The notes under the pieces: generated by a model
Seen by the model: the letters and a program-made list of their open reading frames with translations, nothing else
The model's database searches: none
Told to the model about the DNA's origin: nothing
Program-made: the position numbers and the translations under genes
NCBI RefSeq assembly: GCF_000317515.1
Contig: NC_019738.1
Span: 2,503,224 to 2,567,223 of the forward strand
DNA: 64,000 nt
Reading direction: 5' to 3'
Origin: Allocoleopsis franciscana PCC 7113
Lineage (GTDB): Bacteria; Cyanobacteriota; Cyanobacteriia; Cyanobacteriales; Coleofasciculaceae
Shown here: positions 16,729-24,739 of the stretch, piece after piece
Layout of the letters: each line of letters begins with the position of its first letter
Position numbering within the stretch: the first letter of the stretch is position 1

Positions 16729-16974
16729 TCAGTCGATGTCATCAGGAAGGTCTTTGATGGACATACCTGCCTGCTCCATCAGCTCAACTAACCGCTTTAT
16801 TTGAGAAGCGGAAAGCGTAAGGCGGTGATGTTCGCCACGCTCGTACCGACCAATTGTATTACGCGATAAACCCACCGCTTGGGCAAACTCTTCCTGAGTC
16901 ATTCCCAAGCGTTCGCGAACTTGCTTCCAAGTTGGCACATCGGGGTTGAAATTTAAATTCTTATCGTCTACCAT
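16729..16974 (-). CDS. XRE-family HTH transcriptional regulator
   Basis: 81 residues from ATG 16974 (MVDDKNLNF). An ATG at 17004 would add ten residues, but its codons are the perfect palindrome TGACCCA-CCC-TGGGTCA, which makes the shorter form more likely. A canonical Xre helix-turn-helix reads LGMTQEEFAQAVGLSRNTIGRYERG, followed by LSASQIKRLVELMEQAG and the tail DLPDDID. It is related to the HTH gene at 16167-16433. It is divergent from the orphan gene at 17201, which it may control along with itself. Confidence 0.8.
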   Translation of the reverse strand: MVDDKNLNFNPDVPTWKQVRERLGMTQEEFAQAVGLSRNTIGRYERGEHHRLTLSASQIKRLVELMEQAGMSIKDLPDDID

Positions 16975-16986
16975 TTTAGCTATCGA

Positions 16987-17003
16987 TGACCCACCCTGGG
17001 TCA
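16987..17003. promoter_or_regulatory. Palindrome TGACCCA-CCC-TGGGTCA (candidate Xre operator)
   Basis: Perfect 7-bp arms at 16987-16993 and 16997-17003, ending 13 bases upstream of the preferred HTH start at 16974. This size and symmetry fit an operator of a dimeric Xre-type repressor. A second, wider inverted pair AGCTATCGA (16978-16986) and TCGATAGCT (17043-17051) surrounds the same region. Confidence 0.6.
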
Positions 17004-17083
17004 TTAACCAACAAAAAAATAGATGGGGAACGCTAAGGAAAGTCGATAGCTTCTTGTTTCCCCGTCTTCTGTACGAAAGGTAT

Positions 17084-17210
17084 CACCATTTCGGTTTATT
17101 CGCTTTGCCTGCACAGTGAATCGCTGTGTGGTGCCAACTTGCACGGGCGATCGCATACAACGAGCGATCGCTAATAGACCATCATTACCCAAATTTTCCT
17201 ATGAAACACT
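17084..17210. repeat. Duplicated promoter segment, copy 2
   Basis: Counterpart of 16588-16719. Here the terminal ATGAAACACT is the actual start of the gene at 17201. The repeat therefore carries the promoter and first codons of that gene, showing that the regulator-promoter unit was tandemly duplicated. Confidence 0.8.
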
Positions 17211-17722
17211 CTGACTGGCTGCGCCTCCAATCAGAAGGCGACTGCATTTGTGCAAATCTACGCCAACACGGTTATCAATGCCGCAAACAAACTCGACGCC
17301 TATCTTGGAAACTTACCAAAGAGGGTCAGGACGACTATCTCCTCACTTGGTTACCAGCACCCGTCAGCGATTGGAGCCTCATCCCCAATCATACCAGCCC
17401 AACCAGAACCCAACTGTGGCAACTCATTGAACAGACCATAAACCAAATCAGGGGACAACTTGAGACAATTTCAGCTCAACACCATTCCCAAGCAGAAGAT
17501 TACTCTCGTCCTTGGGCAATTATCCGACTCTTACCCGACGCCCGACGGTACACAGTTGCCCGATTCTTCAACCGCCAAGACGCCGAAGATCATAAGCGAT
17601 TCCTCAACCGCTTTATGCCTGCTGCGGAATTTGAAATCCTTTTCGATGCACCCACCCCTTCCGACAGCCCCAATCTTGCTCCCCCCTTTTTAAGGGGGGT
17701 TGGGGGGGATCTGAATCTGTAA
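17201..17722 (+). CDS. Hypothetical protein with repeat-derived C-terminus
   Basis: 173 residues from ATG 17201 (MKHSDWLRLQ), chosen because the duplicated segment ends there; the frame is open further upstream but that part is promoter repeat. I do not recognise a family. Residues around 75-150 (WAIIRLLPDARRYTVARFFNRQDAEDH) look like a small alpha/beta fold. The last 15 residues (NLAPPFLRGVGGDLNL region) are translated from a CCCCCCTTTTTAAGGGGGG-type dispersed repeat at 17679-17711, so the original C-terminus was probably replaced or extended. It is divergent from the Xre regulator, which may control it. Confidence 0.6.
   Translation: MKHSDWLRLQSEGDCICANLRQHGYQCRKQTRRLSWKLTKEGQDDYLLTWLPAPVSDWSLIPNHTSPTRTQLWQLIEQTINQIRGQLETISAQHHSQAEDYSRPWAIIRLLPDARRYTVARFFNRQDAEDHKRFLNRFMPAAEFEILFDAPTPSDSPNLAPPFLRGVGGDLNL
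17679..17711 (+). repeat. GC-rich dispersed palindrome inside a coding frame
   Basis: CCCCCCTTTTTAAGGGGGG (17681-17699) followed by TTGGGGGGGATC. This is a widespread cyanobacterial intergenic repeat which, in this frame, translates as APPFLRGVGG. Confidence 0.75.
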
Positions 17723-17802
17723 CAAGCCACCGAGAAACTGGAATGTCTTAATCCCCACGTAGCAAGCCTCCCAATCCTACCTAAAAATGCAGTCAAATCA
17801 TC

Positions 17803-18192
17803 ATGACAACCTTATTCCGCCGTCTCCAACCCGCTCAAAAATTCCGCATCACCCTCCGTTGCATCGCTCAATTACTGAAAATTCCCAAACACCTGATTGT
17901 GCGCGTCGAATGTTGGGCATACGTCATCTTTGTCCATCGCACTGATAAAGGCGGGCAATTCATCAGTTATCGCCAACTGCGACAGTGGAAAAATGCCGTT
18001 GCTTGTCAGATTCAAAAGTGCTCCACCTGGCAACAACTACGCTGCTTGTGGCTTGCCATTGAAAAAGATTGCCAACAGCACAAAAAGCAGTACAATCAGG
18101 AGTTTCACCCCTGTGTGTGCAAAATTTGGACAAAACGCTGGGATAAACTTTGGCATGAGCAAACATCAGGCGACTTAGCCGTCGGGTTCTGA
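17803..18192 (+). CDS. Hypothetical basic protein
   Basis: 129 residues starting MTTLFRRLQPAQKFRITLRC. It is rich in basic residues and tryptophan, with several cysteines (VECWAYVIF, HPCVCKIWTKRW). I do not recognise the family. It lies 80 bases after the preceding orphan gene on the same strand and may share its transcript. There is no signal peptide or membrane segment. Codon use is like its neighbours, so it is probably real, but its function is unknown. Confidence 0.55.
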   Translation: MTTLFRRLQPAQKFRITLRCIAQLLKIPKHLIVRVECWAYVIFVHRTDKGGQFISYRQLRQWKNAVACQIQKCSTWQQLRCLWLAIEKDCQQHKKQYNQEFHPCVCKIWTKRWDKLWHEQTSGDLAVGF

Positions 18193-18297
18193 ATCCTGGT
18201 TAATTAGATCGAGCGATCGCATCCTAGCCATGAACTTTGCCGATCTTTCCCCCAATGTGACACCCTGGTATGTAAAGCGACCCCTTCCCTAAGCCAC

Positions 18298-19608
18298 ATG
18301 CAGGATTCTCGCGACTACTACAAAATTTTGCAAGTTAAAAAAAACGCCACTCCCGAAGAGATTAAAGAAGCGTATCGGCGATTGGCGCGGGAACATCACC
18401 CTGACTTGCATCCAGGAAATCCAGCCGCAGAAGAGCGATTCAAAGAAATTTGCCAAGCTTACGAAGTCCTCTCTGACTCCGTGCAGCGAACTCTGTACGA
18501 TCAACAATTAAACCCAACCTTCAGAGAATCTCACAAAGCGGGGAAGACTCATCAAGATTATTATGTTCGCGCTGTCGCCAAAGCTCTAGAGAAAGATTAT
18601 CAAGGGGCGGTGGAGGATTATACTCAGGCAATTGAACTCAATCCTCACTTTGTCGAAGCTTACATCAAGCGCGGTGCAACACTTTACAATATGGGCGATG
18701 CGAGGGGGGCGCTGAAAGATTGTAGTCAGGCAATCCGTCTGAATCCTAACTCCTCTGACGCTTATTATTACCAGGGCAGAGCGCGTTACAAATTGGGGTA
18801 TACTCAGGCCGCGATTGAAGCGTATACTCAGGCGATCGCTAAAGAACCCGATTTTGCTCAAGCTTACTACCATCGAGGTCTAGCCAACAACGATCTCAAG
18901 GAATTGGCTAACGCGGCTGAGGATTTGCGAAAAGCCGCAGCACTTTTTCATGAGCAAGGGGATAGGAATGGCTATAGGCTAGCGCAGGACACCCTGAGGT
19001 CGATCACTGGGACTTCAGCCAAACTGAAAACATCGAAGAAAAACCCAATCCGCTGGGTGAAAATCGTCTTGAATGATACATTCAGAGCCTTTTTCTATTT
19101 AGCACTGAATCCGGCAGGAGGAATGCTGCCAGGAATGCTGTATCTGGACAAGCCACAGGTGATGGCTGTGGGAATTATGTTTGAGGCGATCGCTAATTTA
19201 TGTTTTGTGGGTGGCGCTTATCTAGGATGGCGCGAGCAGTTTAACTCTTCGTTATTGGATTTATTTCTTGTTGGCTTGGTGCCCTTTGTCACGCTGATAG
19301 TACTCGTTGGAATTGCCCGCTTAATCGGTCGTTGTCGGGGTAGCTTAGCAGGGGATATTTTTCTGGCGGGTGCTTCCCTTTTACCTGTCGGTTTTCTTGC
19401 ACTTGCCAGTGGAATCTCTTCCCTTTTGGGTAGCCAAATTATGTTAATACTCACTGTATTCTTCAGTTGCTACACCATTCTTATGCTTTACAGTGGTTGC
19501 ACTCAAATTGCTAATTTATCCGAGAAAGTGGCGGCGCTATTCGTTCCGATGCTGTTGCTGGTGAGTGGATGGCTTTCCTATTTTGCTTTTACTGCAATAC
19601 AGTCTTAA
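18298..19608 (+). CDS. J-domain/TPR integral membrane protein
   Basis: 436 residues. Residues 4-70 are a DnaJ domain ([23 protein letters not shown] in [10 protein letters not shown]), able to stimulate an Hsp70 partner. Residues about 90-215 are tetratricopeptide repeats ([20 protein letters not shown] and two more), which bind proteins. The C-terminal half has about five membrane helices. The protein is thus predicted to hold an Hsp70 co-chaperone at a membrane. It lacks the glycine-rich and zinc-finger regions of classic DnaJ. It stands alone on its strand; start ATG 18298. Confidence 0.88.
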   Translation: MQDSRDYYKILQVKKNATPEEIKEAYRRLAREHHPDLHPGNPAAEERFKEICQAYEVLSDSVQRTLYDQQLNPTFRESHKAGKTHQDYYVRAVAKALEKDYQGAVEDYTQAIELNPHFVEAYIKRGATLYNMGDARGALKDCSQAIRLNPNSSDAYYYQGRARYKLGYTQAAIEAYTQAIAKEPDFAQAYYHRGLANNDLKELANAAEDLRKAAALFHEQGDRNGYRLAQDTLRSITGTSAKLKTSKKNPIRWVKIVLNDTFRAFFYLALNPAGGMLPGMLYLDKPQVMAVGIMFEAIANLCFVGGAYLGWREQFNSSLLDLFLVGLVPFVTLIVLVGIARLIGRCRGSLAGDIFLAGASLLPVGFLALASGISSLLGSQIMLILTVFFSCYTILMLYSGCTQIANLSEKVAALFVPMLLLVSGWLSYFAFTAIQS

Positions 19609-19648
19609 TTACTGTTAAGAATAGAGCGCCTGTATCGCAAAAAGCAGA

Positions 19649-19667
19649 CCGGAGAGCATACGAGGAC
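19649..19667 (+). repeat. Dispersed 19-mer repeat, variant copy 3
   Basis: CCGGAGAGCATACGAGGAC, differing at one position from the copy at 6264. It is followed by CAGTTCGCGCAGCGTTCTCC, another small repeat-like stretch, in the spacer after the J-domain gene. Confidence 0.7.
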
Positions 19668-19893
19668 AGTTCGCGCAGCGTTCTCCGCAGAGTAGGCTTT
19701 TATGTTTATTACTGGTAATTGGTCGCAAGAGTTGTGAAGTTAGCTTAACTAACCACCGCTTCTGCCAAATCAGCTCCGATCAAAGCGGCATCTACCAAAC
19801 AGAAGTCATAAGACGGCAACATCTTTCCGACAATTATTCCGGTTGAGGTTGGTTTTTGCTTGTCCTATTTAATGAAGACGATTCACTTCACCT

Positions 19894-20190
19894 ATGCAAA
19901 CGACACTTTACCCTGTTGGCAATTTTGCCGTGCCCGTTTTTGAATACGGTCAGGACGATGTCTGGATACCACTCACCCAACTAGACACCGTGATTAATGT
20001 CCCACGCTGGCGTCTGTATCGTGCCCTCTCTAGAGCCAATATCCCAACGTATCTTACTGGCATCCGTGAAAGTCAAAAAGTCATCCACTGGTCCGTTTTA
20101 CCTCAACTGTTGATAGCTGTTAACCAAGCCTTGCCCTACGCTTCGGGTGCGGCGGCTCTACTTTCAACGCTCCAAAGTCAAGCCGCCTAA
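19894..20190 (+). CDS. Hypothetical small protein
   Basis: 98 residues starting MQTTLYPVGNFAVPVFEYGQ. I do not recognise the family. The middle (WRLYRALSRANIPTYLTGIR) could be a short helix-turn-helix or MerR-like fold, but this is weak. It has a good start and codon use. It is isolated, with repeat-bearing spacers on both sides. No signal peptide or membrane segment is seen. Confidence 0.5.
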   Translation: MQTTLYPVGNFAVPVFEYGQDDVWIPLTQLDTVINVPRWRLYRALSRANIPTYLTGIRESQKVIHWSVLPQLLIAVNQALPYASGAAALLSTLQSQAA

Positions 20191-20346
20191 AGTTTTTGCA
20201 GGGGATGGGAGCGCTTGCTGGGTTGAGTCGGTTGACATCGGGTCAAGTCGGTGGCGTTCGCGTGAGGTTAGAGTGCGGTATAACTACAGCAGAGACGGTA
20301 TTAGACCGCACTACTACTGAATTTGAGTAGCTGAAATCGGCATATT

Positions 20347-21330
20347 ATGAACGTTCGCTCACTTTTTCGAGCTGCTACAGTTGAAAATGCTTCTTCCCCC
20401 TATAACACTATTCACCTCAAGGTTTTCTATCCATCCCAGATGTCAGGCAGCGACCAAGAACAAAATATGGGTATTGTTCCTGCTGATTCTCAACACTCAC
20501 CATTCAAGGTCGTCATTTTTTTCAACGGCATTAACTGTGGTTCTGAACTGTATCAATGGCTGGCTGTTAAATTGGCAGAGCGTGGGCTTGTAGTCGTTAC
20601 GTTTTCCTGGATTGCAGAAAATTTACCTGGGATGGTGGCTCTCACTCCAGGGGTTGATATTAAGATGTTGGCTCCACACCTCTATGGCACAGGGCCGACA
20701 GCCTCCGCTTTACCAACCCTGATAGCAGCATTAGAGCAATTACAAGCAGAAGGGGTTTTAGCTGGCTTGCTCGACTTAAACCAGATTATTCTAGGTGGGC
20801 ATTCTGCGGGAGGTAGAGTCGCCATTGAAAGTGCAAACTCACGTTTTTTCCCACAAGTTGTAGCCGCTTTTGCCTATGGCGCACATACAGCCGCGACTGT
20901 ACAGATGGGGTATGAACCGGGCACAATCTTACCCCTGCCTGATTCTTTGCCATTACTACTGATTGGAGGAACCTGCGATGGAGTTATTTATAATAGCAGC
21001 CATCGTTATGGACTGACATGGGAACAAGCTCAAACTCCAGTTGTGCGTACCTTCCGGGAAGCGATCGCGGGTGGCAGAGGTGATAGTTATCTGCTTGTTC
21101 TGGAAGGAGCGAATCATTTTTCTGTTGCCGATCCAATTGATACTACCATGGGTACAGTATTTCTGGACTTTCCAGCTAGCCAACCAGAAGAACAACTGCG
21201 AGATTTAATGGCTCAAGCGATTGGTTTATTCATTGATGCTCATGTTCGTTCCCAGCCAACCGCCATCGTTGCTTTAAATCAACTATTAGCCTCTAACAAT
21301 TCTTTGATTGCATCATTTGAGCGAAAGTAG
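20347..21330 (+). CDS. Alpha/beta hydrolase (chlorophyllase/dienelactone hydrolase-like)
   Basis: 327 residues. The nucleophile elbow GGHSAGGRVA matches G-x-S-x-G, and a conserved strand VVIFFNGINCGSELY precedes it. A plausible catalytic His is in EGANHFSVADP and an Asp in GGTCDGVIYN. The arrangement resembles chlorophyllase-type and acetylxylan-esterase-like hydrolases, in which a large family of cyanobacterial proteins has no known substrate. There is no signal peptide, so it is cytoplasmic. It is monocistronic. Ester hydrolysis is likely; the substrate is unknown. Confidence 0.8.
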   Translation: MNVRSLFRAATVENASSPYNTIHLKVFYPSQMSGSDQEQNMGIVPADSQHSPFKVVIFFNGINCGSELYQWLAVKLAERGLVVVTFSWIAENLPGMVALTPGVDIKMLAPHLYGTGPTASALPTLIAALEQLQAEGVLAGLLDLNQIILGGHSAGGRVAIESANSRFFPQVVAAFAYGAHTAATVQMGYEPGTILPLPDSLPLLLIGGTCDGVIYNSSHRYGLTWEQAQTPVVRTFREAIAGGRGDSYLLVLEGANHFSVADPIDTTMGTVFLDFPASQPEEQLRDLMAQAIGLFIDAHVRSQPTAIVALNQLLASNNSLIASFERK

Positions 21331-21516
21331 TTGGAATTGAATTATTGTGCTACCTATCTACACCCACAAACATGCTTTACTTCCAAGCCAATGCTGATTT
21401 CTGTAAACGGACTGATATCATGTCCGGCTAATCCGTTAAAAATTGTAGGTTGAGTTTATGTGTATTTCAACCCAACCTACGTATTTAGTAAAACTGCTAT
21501 ATCTTGAGATATCACA

Positions 21517-22290
21517 ATGATGAATCGCGGCTCAAAAGGGATTGCAATAAGCTTCATACTAGGCTTAGTTAGCGTTTTATTAACTTTATCTAGCATGAGT
21601 CCTAAGGCTGAGACTTTACCTCTTGCAACTGCTACCACTTCCATGAGTACAGTGACTCAGACAGAGAATTCAACTGAATCAGAGCTATCCCTACCTCTTA
21701 CCACTCCACCTCAGCAAGTTGCTCAATCTCCTCTCCCTTATGATGCACGACTCATTGATATTCGCAAAGTTAATCCTAAGATTGCTCTTGATATTCGCTA
21801 TGCAACAACCAATAATTTTTTGAAACGTAAATTGTACTCAACATCAAGATGTGTGCTTAGAGGTGCAGCAGTAAGGAGACTGTCACAAGTTCAACAAGAT
21901 TTGGAAAAAAAAGGGTTGGGACTGAAGGTTTTTGACTGTTATAGACCCCTTTCGGTGCAAAAATTAATGTGGCAAGTTAAGCCGGATTCTCGCTATGTGG
22001 CGAATCCCAAGAATGGCTCTCGGCATAATCGTGGAGCTGCTGTTGATCTAACGCTAGTTGATCGTAATGGCAAAGAATTACAAATGCCAACTGGCTTTGA
22101 TGATTTTACAGTGAAAGCGCACAGAAATTACACAGGTGCCAGCGCTCAAGCGAGGAAAAATAGTAAGTTGCTTGAGGATGCAATGAAAAAATATGGGTTT
22201 ATACCTTTACCGACAGAATGGTGGCATTTTGATGCACCGGGTTGGGATAAGTACGCGATTCTTGATGTGTCCTTTGGAGCTATTCCTTAA
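21517..22290 (+). CDS. Secreted D-Ala-D-Ala dipeptidase (VanX/DdpX, peptidase M15D)
   Basis: 257 residues. An N-terminal hydrophobic segment (IAISFILGLVSVLLTLSSM) acts as a signal peptide. The mature part has the M15D zinc motif S-x-H-x-x-G-x-A-x-D (SRHNRGAAVDLTL) and a second ligand site EWWHFD, plus the conserved DCYRPLSVQKLMW. These enzymes cleave D-alanyl-D-alanine or related cell-wall peptides. Export suggests peptidoglycan-peptide recycling or remodelling in the periplasm rather than vancomycin resistance; no vanHA genes are near. It is complete and of normal length. Confidence 0.9.
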   Translation: MMNRGSKGIAISFILGLVSVLLTLSSMSPKAETLPLATATTSMSTVTQTENSTESELSLPLTTPPQQVAQSPLPYDARLIDIRKVNPKIALDIRYATTNNFLKRKLYSTSRCVLRGAAVRRLSQVQQDLEKKGLGLKVFDCYRPLSVQKLMWQVKPDSRYVANPKNGSRHNRGAAVDLTLVDRNGKELQMPTGFDDFTVKAHRNYTGASAQARKNSKLLEDAMKKYGFIPLPTEWWHFDAPGWDKYAILDVSFGAIP

Positions 22291-22383
22291 TTGGATGTTG
22301 AATTTGGAATTGGCTTCATATAGCCACGATCAACTGGCTGAAAAATTGTAACAATCTCAGTTTATAAAAAAAGTGTCAACTTC

Positions 22384-23001
22384 ATGAATTCCCAACTTTT
22401 AGATAAACCCCCCCATCAGCCAACAAAGGAAAAACTGGTGACTTTGTATGGCATTACTTGGGAAAAGTTTAAAGCGATAGAAGCACAGCTAGAGGATAAC
22501 CGAGATGTGAGACTGTCATATTTATCAGGGGTATTAGAAATTATGTCACCCATTGGTGAGGAGCATGAGGATATCAAAAGTACTCTTGGCTTGTTGTTAG
22601 AAGCTTATATGAGAGAAAAGAGCATCCGATTTTACAAGCGTGGTGGATTTACTCTAGAAGCACCTGGGTATGCCTCCGGTACACCGGATGAATCGTACAC
22701 TATTGGTAGCAAGAAAGATGTTCCTGATATTGTCATTGAAATCATTGTCACCAGTGGGACTATCAATAGACGAGAACTATTTAAGCCGATGAAAGTCCCT
22801 GAAATTTGGTTCTGGAAGTCTAATCAGCTAAAAGTTTTTCACTTGAAAGAGGGAGATTATGAAGAGGTTTCTCGAAGTACCTTTTTTCCAGATTTAGATT
22901 TAGCTTTATTGCTGCGCTATGTGGGGCATCCCGATCAGTACGATGCCGTGCAGGAGTTTGAAGCTGTGATTCGGGGTGAGGGGGTTGAGAGGAATGATTG
23001 A
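22384..23001 (+). CDS. Uma2-family (DUF820) putative endonuclease
   Basis: 205 residues of the Uma2/DUF820 family, which is hugely expanded in cyanobacteria and has a PD-(D/E)XK-like fold. Characteristic segments are LSYLSGVLEIMSPIGEEHE, RGGFTLEAPG and the catalytic-like stretch VPDIVIEIIVTSGTINR, where an EI/VxxS replaces the usual ExK, plus VPEIWFWKSNQLKVF. The biological role is unknown; many members lie near mobile or defence genes, as here, where the McrB-like operon starts about 100 bases downstream on the opposite strand. Start ATG 22384. Confidence 0.88.
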   Translation: MNSQLLDKPPHQPTKEKLVTLYGITWEKFKAIEAQLEDNRDVRLSYLSGVLEIMSPIGEEHEDIKSTLGLLLEAYMREKSIRFYKRGGFTLEAPGYASGTPDESYTIGSKKDVPDIVIEIIVTSGTINRRELFKPMKVPEIWFWKSNQLKVFHLKEGDYEEVSRSTFFPDLDLALLLRYVGHPDQYDAVQEFEAVIRGEGVERND

Positions 23002-23104
23002 GTTGTGCGATCGCGTATTGTGGAAAAAAGCAGCTCACCTATCACCTAAACGTTTTTAGATTCCTGTGCGTTTCCTAAAGCTCTTTATCAGCTTATCAAT
23101 TGAC

Positions 23105-23476
23105 TCATGCCATTCCCGGAAATCTTATATCTCTTATAAACTCAAGACGAAATGGATTTTCTCCATAGAGATCTCCATATTCACCTCGATATTCGACATC
23201 GTTCCAGGACTCACCCATTCGGATAAAGAGGTATTTAATTGATAAACTTTCTTCATCTAGTTGATCCATAAATATTTCTATAATCTCTATTGGTCTATAA
23301 CTTAGTTGCCAGCTTATATATCTCCAGTAATACAATTTACTACCATTGGTTGAAGTCAATCGCTGTTTGCAACAATCTATAAAATTTCTTAATTCTTCAT
23401 CTTGTTCTATAAACTGCTCGAACTGCCCAACAACATCTAAGTTTAGAATCAGAGCAACATCAGAACAATAACTCAT
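23105..23476 (-). CDS. Small acidic protein, third gene of the McrB-like operon
   Basis: 123 residues, strongly acidic (about 22 D/E against 12 K/R by my count), with no signal peptide or membrane segment. Segments such as YYWRYISWQLSYRPIEIIE and KYLFIRMGESWNDVEYRGE resemble small proteins seen in phage and mobile regions, but I cannot name a family. It begins 8 bases after the stop of the nuclease gene on the same strand, so it is very likely co-transcribed. A regulator, an inhibitor or DNA mimic, or a third functional subunit are all possible; none is demonstrated. Confidence 0.75.
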   Translation of the reverse strand: MSYCSDVALILNLDVVGQFEQFIEQDEELRNFIDCCKQRLTSTNGSKLYYWRYISWQLSYRPIEIIEIFMDQLDEESLSIKYLFIRMGESWNDVEYRGEYGDLYGENPFRLEFIRDIRFPGMA

Positions 23477-23484
23477 TTTTATTT

Positions 23485-24729
23485 TTAAATGAACTGACTT
23501 TTGATTAAATGTTGATAATTTTTATAATTTAACACTGCAACAACATCATTTATATCTTTAGTATTTTCTACACCTTCCCAAATTACAAGAATAGCATGAG
23601 GCAACTTTGCAGATAAGAAGCATCTTTCAAAATCCTTTAAATACCCTAGAACTTTATAAACACTTTCGGTAATATACTGTCGATTTCGAGTTCGCTTAAC
23701 TTCTAATATCTTAAAGTCAAAGTTTTCAGACTGAAACTCAAGTATAATATCTGGCCTTCGCACGCTCACCTCAATCTGATATTTTCGCAATAATTCAGTG
23801 TATAAACTGTTTTGTACGAAGTCAGTAGGTAATGTCTGATAATAGATACGCAAGATTGTATCGCTGTGCTTGTATTGAGCTACTGCCCCCTTGCCATAAC
23901 CAATAAGCCTAAAATTTTCTCGAATCCAACCTGTTTGCTCAAGGCTTGCCATTGTGACGAATAAAATGTAAACCTCATAGAGGGTGTCACGGTTTAAAGG
24001 TTTCAACACTCCCTGAGAAAAACAGTCTTTCAATGTCTCTTGTTCTTCTTGAACAAATAGTCTACGGTAAAGGCGTAAGCTTCTATAGATATTTTTAAAG
24101 TGAGTATTTCGCGCACACCGTACCTTTTGAAGCATCATATCAGTGATTTTTATAGGCAGATCAATTTCACGTAAATAGGTGTTTTTGAGAAAATGATTTG
24201 TTGAGTGATACAAAGAGCGAATTTCTGCTTTCCATTTATTGCTTGACTCGTAAGATAATATTTCTTCTTCTGGAATATTGCCTAAAACTTCGAGACACAA
24301 GTGGTTTATCTGAGTCAACAGATACTTCAATGCTTGCATTTCTGGAAGGTTATAAGTCTTGACAGCCACTCGTGTCATGAATACTGTGGGGTTACTAAAA
24401 CCTGCTCCTAATCTCCGCTTTAAAGTTAGGTTCCAATCGATATTACCTCGAACTGAACCTTTTAGTTCAGTGGTCATCCTATCGGTTGATTGTGCTAAGC
24501 GTCGCAAAATTTGCGGGGTAGATATTTTGACACTTTTTTGAAGAGATTCAGATAGGAGAAAGTAGATAAGTTGCAATAGACGCAACTCGCGACGATTAAG
24601 TTGAGCAAGATTGCAGATAATCTGTTCAGGTTTATGAATAGCGGCGTTTTCCTGAACAAAAAGCCATAGATACTTTTCAACGAAGCTTAATACTTCGTTG
24701 TAATCCTCATCTGTCCAACAATCACTCAT
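23485..24729 (-). CDS. PD-(D/E)XK nuclease subunit of an McrBC-like restriction system
   Basis: 414 residues. The C-terminal part holds a PD-(D/E)XK core: D327 in SVRRPDIILEF, then E343 and K345 in FKILEVKRTRNRQY, followed by an amphipathic helix. The N-terminal 300 residues are helical, with an RGNIDWNLTLKRRL segment (94-107) reminiscent of DUF2357/McrC-like partners of McrB-type motors. It starts 10 bases after the stop of the AAA+ gene, so the two proteins are probably made in a fixed ratio. It should cut DNA when the NTPase is engaged. It differs from classic McrC, so the exact family needs profile searching. Confidence 0.8.
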   Translation of the reverse strand: MSDCWTDEDYNEVLSFVEKYLWLFVQENAAIHKPEQIICNLAQLNRRELRLLQLIYFLLSESLQKSVKISTPQILRRLAQSTDRMTTELKGSVRGNIDWNLTLKRRLGAGFSNPTVFMTRVAVKTYNLPEMQALKYLLTQINHLCLEVLGNIPEEEILSYESSNKWKAEIRSLYHSTNHFLKNTYLREIDLPIKITDMMLQKVRCARNTHFKNIYRSLRLYRRLFVQEEQETLKDCFSQGVLKPLNRDTLYEVYILFVTMASLEQTGWIRENFRLIGYGKGAVAQYKHSDTILRIYYQTLPTDFVQNSLYTELLRKYQIEVSVRRPDIILEFQSENFDFKILEVKRTRNRQYITESVYKVLGYLKDFERCFLSAKLPHAILVIWEGVENTKDINDVVAVLNYKNYQHLIKSQFI

Positions 24730-24739
24730 AATTTATACT

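Noticed and set aside
21517-22290. VanX-like gene as a vancomycin-resistance determinant
   Set aside because: It has an export signal and no vanH, vanA, vanR or vanS neighbours; a cell-wall peptide role is more likely.
23485-24729. Classic McrC assignment for the nuclease gene
   Set aside because: The nuclease core is at the C-terminus as in McrC, but the long N-terminal part does not match McrC from memory; left as McrC-like/DUF2357-like.
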